DNA from: Terfezia claveryi
Taxonomy: Eukaryota > Ascomycota > Pezizomycetes > Pezizales > Pezizaceae
DNA length: 16,814 nucleotides
Direction of reading: 5' to 3'
NCBI GenBank assembly: GCA_015179025.1
Contig: WHUX01000622.1
Location: 1-16,814 of the forward strand
Below are positions 7,839-15,760 of the stretch, in pieces. Both the position numbers and the translations under genes were made by a program. Under the pieces are notes generated by a model, which was not told where the DNA came from, made no database searches, and worked only from the letters and a program-made list of their open reading frames with translations. Within the stretch, counting starts at the first letter, position 1. Each line of letters begins with the position of its first letter.

Positions 7839-7952
7839 ACTTGCGATCGCAGGTGATAAGTTATAATTATTGTTGCCTTTGGTATCACCTGCGATCACAG
7901 GTGATGGGTTATTGTCATTGCTCTCTTTGTCGTCACCTGGGATCACAGGTGA
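7839..7952. repeat. Three palindromic tandem units in the 3' LTR of B
   Basis: Units repeat every 47 bases or so. Cores: 7839-7854 (ACTTGCGATCGCAGGT), 7884-7905 (ATCACCTGCGATCACAGGTG and two more bases) and 7933-7952. The consensus is close to CACCTGCGATCGCAGGTG, a perfect palindrome with CACCTG and CAGGTG half-sites around GCGATCGC. The array ends 80 bases before the TATA box, which suggests an upstream activating array, but this is inference. Confidence 0.8.
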
Positions 7953-8031
7953 TGGGTTATCGTTATCCTGCTGGGCTTCCGAGATAGGGATCTCGGGAAG
8001 TTTATTTCTCCCATTGCCTTGGCGGCTCATG

Positions 8032-8038
8032 TATAAAG
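8032..8038 (+). promoter_or_regulatory. TATA box of the B 3' LTR
   Basis: TATAAAG lies 80 bases downstream of the palindromic repeats. The 5' copy has an altered, AT-extended version at 2323-2332. If active, it would send transcripts rightwards into element A, antisense to the A genes. Confidence 0.55.
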
Positions 8039-8361
8039 TCCTTTGCCCTCGTACTATCGTTGGATCCCTATCCAACGTCTTGTATGCTCAATACAGGACC
8101 TTGCTTCTCCTCTGCGCTGGTGTACCTTCTCTGTACACTCTCCTCGCTTCGTGAGCAACTCTGCAGCCTAGCTATCTTCCCCCGACACACACATTACATG
8201 CGGCAACTACTGCTGCATGTCTCTTGCCTCTTGACCCTTGCCTTTGCCTTGCCCCTAGCCTTTCCCAAGATCACACACGTAGCACTCCTACCTATGCGAT
8301 TCCCTCTTGCTACCTTTCAGGTGTACCTCTTGGTCGCCTTGTCCCCAGAGCCTACATTACA

Positions 8362-8679
8362 GCTGCAGTCTGATATACATTGATTAGGTAGCCTGAACTT
8401 TAATGCATTACAGTCAGGCTGATATACAGGACCTGAACTTGAGTTCAACCAATAATGATACATGAATAACAAATATAAGAATATAATAGAAAAATATCGA
8501 AGAGAATACATGTATGAGAGCCAACCTCAGAGACACACACTTCAATAGCCAATTCCTTTAACGCTTTATTTCCAAGCGTGCTACCCACATCTGTATGGGT
8601 GATTAGTCCATCATAGTTAGCAGCTATAGCAGGGTATCAGTTCCACCAAGAGTGTGGGTCCCTTACTTGAGCTATAACA
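8362..8679 (-). repeat. 3' LTR of element A, partial
   Basis: On the minus strand it begins TGTTATAGCT at 8679, immediately after the polypurine tract, and continues at least to 8362, where element B abuts. AATAAA on the minus strand (8565-8570) is a possible polyadenylation signal. The opposite end (expected AGCTATAACA on the minus strand) is not found in this piece. A short minus frame at 8317-8511 crosses the B/A border and is not a gene. Confidence 0.7.
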
Positions 8680-8698
8680 TTACTCCCCATTTTGAGGC
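8680..8698 (-). other. Polypurine tract of element A
   Basis: The minus strand reads GCCTCAAAATGGGGAGTAA and then TGTTATAGCT. The purine run AAAATGGGGAG just before the LTR start gives both the boundary and the minus orientation. The stretch 8699-8972 between it and the chromodomain stop has no gene that I can support and would be 3' untranslated sequence. Confidence 0.72.
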
Positions 8699-8972
8699 AG
8701 CTGACCTCAGTTGAATACAAGTCCTTTTGACTCTAGATAAGACAAGTATTAGTAACAACCTAAGTAGCTTCCTGGTGGTAGGTACTTACTAACTAGCTAG
8801 ATACCTTCACTCCCATTTAAGGGTACTACAAAACTAGTGTATCTACACATACCTGCCATGGCCATTAAAAACCAAACCTCTTGCTAAAAAACCCACAGGG
8901 AAAAGGCAATGAGTAGGAGGGTAAAAGGTACCATGTCTTCATCTATTGAGTTTTCCTGATATAGAGCCAGCC

Positions 8973-9190
8973 TCATACATCCCTTTGATCTCGTGGCTTA
9001 TTTAGGAACTTTTCTTAATACTTTTTAAACTCTTTTGGACAGTTATCTAACTTGTCAAATGTTTCTTACATGTCCTCGAACTTCATGTATCCTACCCAAT
9101 GCACTCTATACTTGACTACTCCTATGTTTTTGTAGGAGTCTACAATGGATTCGACTCCAAAGATATCCAGTTCATCTTAATCTATATCTT
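8973..9190 (-). pseudogene. Element A chromodomain
   Basis: A minus-strand frame that contains in-frame stops, and so is easily missed, reads DELDIFGVESIVDSYKNIG, then VVKYRVHWVGYMKFEDM, then DNCPKEFKKY, ending with NKPRDQRDV and a TGA at 8973-8975. The pattern (ExIVDS, then YxVxWxGY, then a C-terminal helix with KEFKKY) is a chromodomain of about 50 residues. It sits at the end of pol directly after integrase, as in element B, but its sequence is quite different from those of B and C. Such domains can bind methylated histone H3 and steer integration. Confidence 0.72.
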
Positions 9191-10385
9191 ATGGCTCATC
9201 TCATTATCTGAATGGCTTAAGGAGGGTAACATGAATAATGTTGTGCCATTATGTGCCTTGTGAAACTTCGAGCCTATATGCATGTGAACCGATAGCTTCA
9301 ATGACCTTATAGGGCCCTATCCACTTGCTAGTAAGAGAACGGTTGTTTCTAGCTTGTATCTGTAGGTTCCGGCGGTCAACCAATACCCAGTTATCGATTG
9401 CAAACCTTCGTGCCTTTTTGAGGTTTATAGCACTTCTTTTATAGTTGATTTGCTTGAGAGTATCATGAATTTAGTTGTATACAGTTGTTATTTAGTCTAG
9501 CTATTCTTCTACAGTAGGAGAGGAGAATTCATAGTCATCTGAAAGGTAAATAGTATGAGAGTCGAAGCCATATAGACTTCAGTAAGGAGAATACTTATGA
9601 GTAGAGTGGACGGCAGTATTATAGGCAAACTCGGCTAAGGGTAACCATCATTTCCAACAAGCTTGCCTATGGTGACAGTAGATGCGGAGGTACTACTTAA
9701 GTGTTTGGACTGCTTGTTTAGCAAGTCCATTAGTTTGAGGGTGATAGGCAGTGGAGAAGCAGAGGGTAATGTTGAGCTTTTGGTTAAGCTCCTTGAGGAA
9801 TCTAGAGGCAAACTGTGAACCATGGTCGAAGGTAATATGTTAGGGGAGGCCATAAAGTCTTTATATCTTATTAATATAGGTATCAGCCACATCAAATACT
9901 GTCCATATAGTCTTTGCCAGAATATAGTATTGTACTTTCGTAAACCGGTCTGTAATAACGAGTATTGCATTGAAACCTTCTAACTCTAGTAGCTCACCAA
10001 TGAAGTTTATAGCTATTTCCTTAAATGGTTGTTCTCCAGTTGGCATCAGTACCAACTTCGTTTGTCTACTATGCCTATCTGCCTTTGCTTTCTGACACTT
10101 AGTACATCCTGCTATATAGTTTGCTATATCTTTCTGCCACTTATCCCATATAAAGTTCCTTGACACTAGCTCTTGAGTACGATGTCTTCCCCAATGTTCT
10201 GTTACTTGACTATTATAGTGCTGTCTTAATACTTCTAACTTAAACTCAGAAGGTACTACCCATAGTCTATTCTTCTGCTGCCATCTGGCCATATCTATTC
10301 CTTCTACTTCAATATCTTCGGCTTCCTCTTTATCTTCTTCCCCAAGTACCAATAGTTGTCTATCTTCGAAAAATCTGGCATTCAT
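9191..10385 (-). pseudogene. Element A integrase
   Basis: Read leftwards from about 10385. Domains: H2C2 zinc finger (His in RQHYNSQVTEHWGRH near 10215, CTKC near 10110); first catalytic Asp in VITDRFTK near 9950; second Asp in FDHGSQF (9825-9827); and the site 36 codons on, TNGLAK, where Lys (9717-9719) stands for the catalytic Glu. The C-terminal region shows WLPLAEFAYNTA near 9640, then DNWVLVDRRNLQ near 9370 and IHVTLLKPFR near 9215. A frame change lies near 9860, and stops include TAG codons fitting lost CAG or TGG. The 174-codon frame 10385-9861 covers only the front half; the frame at 9970-9635 is partly a shadow. Confidence 0.85.
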
Positions 10386-10399
10386 ACTTGATTACTTTT

Positions 10400-10892
10400 C
10401 CCCTGAATGTCTAGACAGGCCATCAGGCTTACCCATCTTCGAACAAGGTTTATAGTATATGTTGTAGATGAACTTGGACATATGGAGATACCAGGTAGCT
10501 TGACAGGAGTTAAGCTTCTGCTTGGTATTGAAATACTATAACCCTTAGTGGTCTGTATAGACGTTTACTAGAATACCAACCAACCAATCTTGCCACTTCT
10601 GGAAGCAATCCACGATTGCAAACAACTCTTTATTATGGATAGGCCAGTTGCATTGAGCTGTGGAGACAGTTTTTATATGGTATTTAACAGGGTGAAGCTG
10701 CTTTCCTCCATTGACAATATAATATTGAGAGAGGATACTAGCAATAGCTTGGTTGCTAGCATCAGTCTCTATGATTGTCTCGAGTTGTCTGTCAAACTGT
10801 GTGAGGATGAGGGCAGTGAGGAATTGTTCACGAAGGTCATCAAAGGCTTGCTGTTGTTCGTGTCCCCAATTGAAAGGAACATCCTTCGTCAA
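10400..10892 (-). pseudogene. Element A RNase H
   Basis: The frame from 10892 reads MTKDVPFNWGHEQQQAFDDL, then IIETDASNQAIASILSQY with the first catalytic Asp (near 10768), then HPVKYHIKTVSTAQCNWPIH and NKELFAIVDCFQKWQDWL with the catalytic Glu, and VNVYTDH near 10550. After a TAA it continues with YFNTKQKLN and the closing KPDGLSR motif near 10410, which corresponds to KADALSR in the family. It is colinear with RT above and integrase below. Confidence 0.85.
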
Positions 10893-10934
10893 GTCGATTA
10901 AGGGACGTGCCTTTACACTATAGTTGGCAATAAA

Positions 10935-11720
10935 TCAATGGTAGTAATTAGCAAAGCCTAGGAATACTTGAACCTCTTTCTTTTTAGTAGGAATAGGCCA
11001 CTTGGACATGATTTTAAGCTTGGAGGGATCCATTTGGATGTGTTGACCATTAATAATATGACCGAGGAATAAGTTCTCCTGAATATGGAACTCAGACTTC
11101 ATGAGGTTAACATCTAACCTATGTTGGATATATTGCTGAAGAACTTTTTCAACTATTTGTTGATATTCTTCTTTTGTCTCTCCTCCGTAGATGAATATGT
11201 CATCTAAGTACCAGATACATCCTTCTATATCCTTGAAGATTATATCCATTATCTCTTGAAAGGTAGCGGGGGCATTTGTCAACCCAAATAGCATCATAGT
11301 GTACTTGAATAGTCCCTTATTTGTTTTAAATGCTGTCTTCCATTCATCTTCCAGTACGATCCTAATGAGGTTATACCCATTTTTGAGGTCCAATCGTGTG
11401 AACTATTTACCTCCTCAAGTTCTATCAAGCAACTCAGAGATAAGAGGGAGTGGGTATTTGTTTAGTACTGTGAGACGGTTAAGGGCTCAGTAATCAATAC
11501 ATAGCCTTAAAGACCTATCTTTCTTTCGAACAAATAGGATAGGAGCACCGGCAGAGGAGCGCGAGCATCAGACTTTGGTAGTAGGAAGGTTCTCATTAAG
11601 GTACTTCTGAATAGCTTCATCTTTCTCCCATATAGTTTTATAGATAGCCCTGAATGGTATCTTTGTAGTTGGGTCTTAGAGAGGGATTTCGTGGTCCCAT
11701 GGCTTGTGATCGGGAAGTCT
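10935..11720 (-). pseudogene. Element A reverse transcriptase, YLDD intact
   Basis: Minus strand. Upstream part (11720-11394): HEIPL, then GAPILFVRKKDRSLRLCIDY near 11530 and YPLPLISELLDRT near 11440, broken by stops. Downstream (11393-10935), an uninterrupted frame reads LDLKNGYNLIRI, then EWKTAFKT, LFKYTMMLFGLTNAPATFQ, IWYLDDIFIYGG with the YLDD codons at 11199-11210, and VQVFLGFANYYH at the end. The frame has no ATG start; at 11393 the codon is TTG inside the domain. RT frame and motifs are better preserved than in B, but stops upstream (TGA and TAG near 11400-11416) prevent a full enzyme. Confidence 0.88.
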
Positions 11721-11879
11721 AGCTGCCTGTTCTACAGTAAAGCAATGTATATAACAAGAGTATCGTTCGCTTGCATTAATAATAAGCATAATCTCGCCAT
11801 CCTTTAGTGGCTCTTTAACTTCAAGAACAGAAACAGTAGGAATCTATTTAATGGAACACGAAATAATCAAACCTATAGA

Positions 11880-12225
11880 GACCTATCTCAGGCACCTGTC
11901 CTGAGTATCCACTGAAAATCCATTTTCTGTCAACCAAGATAATCACAAAATAATATCCTTCTTTCCAATATCCAATACTTCGGTATCCATCTTAAACTTA
12001 CCCAAAAAGCAAGAAGAGGAATCCAACATATCAAACCTAGTATTAACTATATATTTTCCTCCAAAAATTCGAGATCCATCTCCCTGCCTAACCTTAACTT
12101 CCCTAGCTCTTTTCCAAATTCCCAACTTAATTGCTAACCTTTTTCCAATGACTGGAGCACTAGCTCCATAGTTTACCACTGCTTCTATCTCTTCCCCAGC
12201 AATAAAAATTCGGACTGTCAGAAGG
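11880..12225 (-). pseudogene. Element A aspartic protease, catalytic Asp lost
   Basis: Read leftwards: LTVRIFIAGEEIEAVVNYGA, then SAPVIGKRLAIKLGIW, ending with SWLTENGFSVDTQDRCLR near 11900. The order and spacing fit a retropepsin-like domain with the active-site triad region at about 12163-12175. The triad normally reads D-[ST]-G; here it reads N-Y-G, so the catalytic Asp has become Asn. An in-frame TGA precedes the SWL segment. The stretch 11721-11879 links it to RT with no other feature. Confidence 0.7.
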
Positions 12226-13615
12226 GGAAAGTGTCTAGGAGTTTATCCGATAGTAGGTGATGTACTTCTTATTCTTTTCCCGATTCTTCTTCTTTAGAAC
12301 CTAATTCAATGATTTTGAGGTATCCCCTATCAGTTCAAACCTTCTTGTTGATATGCTCTTAGTTTTGGTTATTAGTAGTAGTATTTGTAGGAGGGGGAGT
12401 CTTCAATTGTTTGTCCTCCTTGTAGTCTTTGGACAGATGACTACTTCTTCCACACCATACATATTACCTTTCTTTTGCTCATTTGTTAAAGGTATATGAA
12501 GGGATGTGGATTGATCCATCTAGCATAGTTGTTGATTCATGACAGGTATTTGCAGTTGTAGCATTCCCTCCTTGAAGTTGTACTCACTCTTCAAAGGTTC
12601 TTTTCTTTGATACTAGTTACGTTAGAGGGACATGATGGTTACGGCTTTGAAATATAGTAGAAATGATATCTATTTCGATAAGCTTTTGTCTCTATTGATG
12701 AGCAAAAGTGTGAAGGTTTTCGTAGTGAGCCATTGATTTGCAAAGATCATAGGGAAGGTTGGAAATTATAATATTAATGACCTGCATCTCAGATAGTTTT
12801 GCATAATTGTTAAGCCTATCTATCTCTGTTAAATAATCTAAGATGGAACCAGTCTTCTTTAGTGCTACTAGGTTATGATATACTCAATCTGCCTAGTAGT
12901 GATCTCCATAATATAGTTCCATAGCTTCCTTAACCTCCTTCCAAGTATAATACTTAACTCGATTAGCCTTCCACCAATCCAATGTCTTTCCCTTCATTGA
13001 CAATCTAATATATGCCAGCTTCTGGTCCTTATTTCGAGGAAGAGTGATAAGAAAATAATCATCCATTTAAAGGATCTAGCCTTCGAGGTATATTTAGTTC
13101 CCCTTGAATTTATTCAGGGGTGGTGCTTTGCCTACTATCTGCTTATCCTCAAAGATCCCAAGTCCTACTGGAGGTGGTAATGGAGGAGTGGGGTCTCTAG
13201 GTCGTCTTTATTCAATTGGTGGTGGAGGAGGTGGTAGTATACCTCCTGCTGCTTACTCAAGTCTTTGTGCTGTATTTGCTAGAGAGTATATAGGCTGAGG
13301 AGCCTGTACTCGATATTCTACCCTTTCAAGTCAGTCTTGAAAGTTTGTGAATTGTCCTTTCATACTAGTAATTTGTCCTTCAATACTAGCAAACTATTGC
13401 TGGTATTGGTCATTGTAAAAGTCAGCTTGTCCCTTGAGGTATTGGAGGTTGGAGTGAATTATCTGGAATTCTTTTGTCTGGTTTGTTTGCCCAGAAATAA
13501 TAAGGTTCTGGATCTGTAAGAGTACACTTTATGTATTATTTGATAGTTATACATACTTATTAGCAGCAGCATTAGCTATGTTTTGGATATTTGTTGCGCT
13601 TCATTGAATAAATTC
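12226..13615 (-). pseudogene. gag: Element A gag with degraded zinc knuckle
   Basis: Read leftwards in a frame with many stops. The N-terminal part (about 13530-13320) looks coiled-coil (HSNLQYLKGQADFYNDQYQQ, then SIEGQITSMKGQFTNFQD). A Pro-rich segment follows (LPPPPPPIE, 13250-13170), then the capsid core: KAPPLNKFKGN (13100-13130), MDDYFLITLPRNKDQKLAYI, then RLSMKGKTLDWWKANRVKYY, and LTEIDRLNNYAKLSEMQV (about 12800). The zinc knuckle (12422-12463) reads Y-x2-C-x4-H-x4-Y. Stops are TAG, TAA and TGA at places that fit CAG, CAA and CGA. The Gly-rich plus-strand frame at 13104-13298 is the shadow of the Pro-rich stretch. Confidence 0.78.
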
Positions 13616-13634
13616 AATATATACTCTCTGTGTT

Positions 13635-13655
13635 TGTTATAGCTGCTATACTTGT
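13635..13655 (-). repeat. 5' LTR stub of element A
   Basis: On the minus strand the piece ends AGCTATAACA at 13635, exactly complementary to the TGTTATAGCT start of the 3' LTR at 8679. Only 21 bases remain before the C-family LTR begins at 13656. The leader that follows begins AACACAGAGAGTATATATTG and does not show the TGG-starting match expected of a tRNA primer site, so self-priming or a degraded site is possible. Confidence 0.6.
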
Positions 13656-13948
13656 TGTAATGAATGGTACTAGATAGTATTCATTTAGTACTGTTTATAC
13701 AATCTATATCCGTAGGCACGGACGTTTGTGTATTTTGGTTCTGCTGAGGTAAGACCTCAGAAGGGTAGGGAGATTACTATGTGGGACGTTCCCGAAGGGA
13801 ATAGTAATTAACTGGTGTAATCTATCTTATATGATTTGTACTATCTAAGCTATATGATCTTGATCTGATCGGAATATAGGCTTGCTTGCTCTGAGTGCTT
13901 GCTTGGTTGCTTCTTGTCTTTCTGTGGATTCCAGAGGGAATCCAGCGG

Positions 13949-13958
13949 CCTATTTATA
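13949..13958 (-). promoter_or_regulatory. TATA box of LTR2
   Basis: TATAAATAGG on the minus strand, identical to the one in LTR1. It lies 80 bases downstream of the repeat array. Transcription from it would run leftwards out of element C into the gag of element A, sense to A. Confidence 0.65.
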
Positions 13959-14037
13959 CTCCTCTGAGATCTGATGACTAAGGAAATAAATACAATAAAG
14001 GGTGGCACACCAGAAGGTGGTGCGCTGTACAAAAGGG

Positions 14038-14178
14038 ATCATGTGGCCATAGTAATGAGTCACACGCCTTAAACGATAGTCATGTGGCCATAGTAATGAG
14101 TCACACGCCTTAAACAATGGTCATGTGGCCATAGTAATGAGTCACATGCCTTAAACAGAGGTCACGCGGCCATAATGA
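14038..14178. repeat. U3 tandem repeats of LTR2 with three TGACTCA sites
   Basis: Three full 41-base units and a partial fourth. TGAGTCA occurs at 14056-14062, 14097-14103 and 14138-14144, exactly 41 bases apart. On the minus strand each reads GTGACTCAT, a full match to the Gcn4/CPC1 consensus RTGACTCAT. The fourth unit has GTCACGCGGCC where LTR1 has GTCACGTGGCC. One extra unit accounts for the 40-base length difference from LTR1. Confidence 0.82.
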
Positions 14179-14374
14179 GGGTGTCTTCATATGGCAAGTG
14201 CCATGGAACTTCCCATGGCAAATTCCGTGTGCTATGGACGCTTATAAAGCAATAGGAGGTAGTAGAAGGCTAGTCCTTCAACAGAGAGCTTAGTTACATA
14301 ACATAGTAGTTCTATAGGAAATACAAAAGTATATAATCAATTATATAAGCAATGAAACAACGTTCTCCATTACA

Positions 14375-14383
14375 CTTCCCCAC
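14375..14383 (-). other. Polypurine tract of element C
   Basis: The minus strand reads GTGGGGAAG directly before TGTAATGG. It is the plus-strand priming tract and shows that LTR2 is the 3' LTR of a minus-strand element to its right. No such tract flanks LTR1. Confidence 0.78.
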
Positions 14384-14389
14384 ATAGAA

Positions 14390-14891
14390 GGATTTCCTAT
14401 CCTTACTTCTTTCGTTCTGCCATATTGGTTTCCATATGTCCTAAGATTTGATGCATTATTAATACATTAGCATTAACATGAATATCCTTAGTGTTTCCTT
14501 AACTCATGATTCTATCTCGTTCTTGTTGGATGAGAGCTCGGGTCTCATCTCTACTTCGTGGTCCTTGTTTTTCTTTAGTCCTTCGACGTCTCTTGAATGT
14601 ATCTTCCATGCTTCCAGTCGTCCAGAAGGCTTGAAGAATTTCGGTGGTTATATCCTTGGCGTTTACCCAGGAATCATATTTAGGAGAGTATCCTAGCCAT
14701 CTGACTTTATATTGTCTTTCTCCAGTTCGAGGAGCTGTTCAGAATTCTAATATCTTTTCAACTTCATAACAATCTTCTTGAATTGTCTAGTTTCTGAGAT
14801 TGTCTGTGAGGGAACTGGGTGGGATCGTTTTTATAGTAAGGTTTAAGTTTGCTGATATGAAAAGTATTAGCGTTATATAGGTTTTTAGACG
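14390..14891 (-). pseudogene. Element C integrase tail and chromodomain
   Basis: Read leftwards: NANTFHISKLKPYYKN (about 14860), the integrase C-terminal motif comparable to FHVSxLKPY of the family. A frame change follows, then CYEVEKILEF and APRTGERQYKVRWLGYSPKY with DSWVNAKDITTEILQAFW (14775-14615), a chromodomain with the aromatic cage region and C-terminal helix. A basic tail (KRRRRTKEKQGPRSRDETRA and beyond) extends almost to the polypurine tract. At least two stops (TGA in the chromodomain, TAG/TGA in the tail) are present. A plus frame at 14478-14696 is its shadow. Confidence 0.75.
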
Positions 14892-15760
14892 TTACCTCAT
14901 GACGTTCATTTGCTGGTACATATGCATTAATAGAGTATGGAAGTATCGATACGCCAAGATGTGTATTAAATCTAAATAGTGTGGAAAAGGGACTATTCTG
15001 TCTAGCGGCATTATACTAGAGTTGAGTTTCAACTGTATCTCTGGTAGTTTCTGTAGCCAATCAAATCCTTCGATTTTACAGGCTCTTGCTACTTGTAGAA
15101 TTTCTTTGTTCACAATTTCCGATTGTCCGTCTGCACGTGGATGATATACAGTGGACGGTTCCAACTTAATTCCTTTATTCCTAGCCCAATCTTGAAAGTG
15201 CATTGACATAAAAAGAGTGTCGCGGTCAAAAACAATACAGAAAGGGTATCCCATAGTTGGGACTACATGAGTATCAAAGGTAGCAGTACATTGTTCTGCT
15301 GTGAAATTATCTGAGATAGGAATAAAAAACTTGAATCCTGATTGTCTATCGACAATCGTCCAAAGTCATGAAATACAAACTACATGATCTTCTTCAACAG
15401 GAATATTCGGGTACAAAATTGAACAATTAGTAAACATAGGTGCTAACTTAAGAAAATCCATCGATATGTCAGTCCATGGCCTGCTTAGTACATGTAATGG
15501 AGTTACGAGTCCAAGTGGCGCCTTATTGGAATACTTTGTTCGTTGACAAGTATCACAACTGTTGATATAGTCCTTAGTTGGTTCTGTAAAGGACTGGCAA
15601 TCATATCGGTCAGTAAGATATTTCATTGTTTTTCAATGCCACCATGAGCGGTTGCTTCATGTGCATCTTTAATAACCAATTCGAGATAGTTCTTACCTTC
15701 GATGTTAAAGGTAGAGGGCAAAACTAGTCTTCATTGTCCTTGTCGGTTCTTGACATACAA
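14892..15760 (-). pseudogene. Element C integrase with complete D,D35E
   Basis: Read leftwards. The zinc finger begins NYLELVIKDAHEATAHGG (H-x3-H, near 15680-15700). After one frame change near 15630 it continues MKYLTDRYDC and SCDTCQRT (CxxC near 15550). SRPWTDISMDFLK follows near 15480. One in-frame TGA lies at 15366-15368. The same frame then carries TIVDRQSGFKFFIPISDNF with the first Asp (15348-15350), FDRDTLF with the second (15225-15227) and ADGQSEIVN with the Glu (15117-15119); the last two are 36 codons apart, the classic D35E spacing. Thus only one stop and one frameshift separate it from an open frame, making it by far the best preserved integrase in the window. Confidence 0.88.

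Larger units (their letters stand above)
2155..8361 (+). mobile_element. Element B: Ty3/gypsy chromovirus, degenerate, both LTRs
   Basis: The plus strand carries LTR, gag, protease, RT, RNase H, integrase, chromodomain, polypurine tract and LTR, in the gag-pro-pol order with integrase last that defines Ty3/gypsy (Metaviridae). The left edge is uncertain by some tens of bases, since the 5' LTR match fades out near 2155 and lacks the TGTCACAAC start of the 3' copy. No target duplication was found: the right flank is GCTGC, with no counterpart on the left. The coding region is broken by several frameshifts and many stops. LTR divergence of roughly one base in ten by eye points to an old insertion. 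It abuts the 3' LTR of element A on its right. Confidence 0.9.
7805..8361 (+). repeat. 3' LTR of element B
   Basis: 557 bases from TGTCACAAC to ...CCTACATTACA. The start is set by the polypurine tract, and the end by loss of match to the 5' LTR and by the terminal CA. It holds three palindromic tandem units (7839-7952) and a TATA box (8032-8038). The right neighbour at 8362 is the LTR of element A. Plus and minus open frames in 7821-8383 lie entirely inside this LTR and are not genes. Confidence 0.88.
8362..13655 (-). mobile_element. Element A: Ty3/gypsy chromovirus, degenerate, minus strand
   Basis: Read leftwards: a stub of 5' LTR (13655-13635), leader, gag with zinc knuckle, protease, RT with intact YLDD, RNase H, integrase, chromodomain, polypurine tract and 3' LTR (from 8679). 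The LTR ends are identified by a 10-base terminal inverted repeat (TGTTATAGCT/AGCTATAACA on the minus strand). The 5' LTR is cut by the C insertion at 13656. The 3' LTR is cut or bounded by element B at 8362. The rest of each LTR lies elsewhere or is lost. Both neighbours sit in its LTRs, so it is older than both. Confidence 0.88.
13656..14374 (-). repeat. 3' LTR of element C (LTR2)
   Basis: 719 bases, TGTAATG...CATTACA, matching 557-1235 throughout. The minus-strand start at 14374 follows a polypurine tract, so this is the 3' LTR of the element on its right. It carries three full and one partial U3 repeat unit (14038-14178) and a TATA box (13949-13958). The pentamer on the left (CTTGT, 13651-13655) would be the target copy; its partner lies outside the window. 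A minus frame at 13850-14032 with a twin at 723-932 is LTR sequence, not a gene. Confidence 0.9.

Noticed and set aside
7821..8383. Overlapping 84-107 residue frames on both strands
   Set aside because: They cover the 3' LTR of B, include the tandem repeats, and one crosses the LTR border.
13104..13298. Gly-rich plus-strand protein
   Set aside because: It is the antisense of the Pro-rich part of element A gag.
14038..14178. CRISPR-like array
   Set aside because: The 41-base units are contiguous with no unique spacers, lie inside an LTR, and the window is eukaryotic.
557..14374. LTR1 and LTR2 as the two ends of one element enclosing everything between
   Set aside because: The polypurine tract lies right of LTR2, which makes it the 3' LTR of the element to the right; no tract adjoins LTR1; flanking pentamers do not match; and between them lie two other elements with their own LTR ends.
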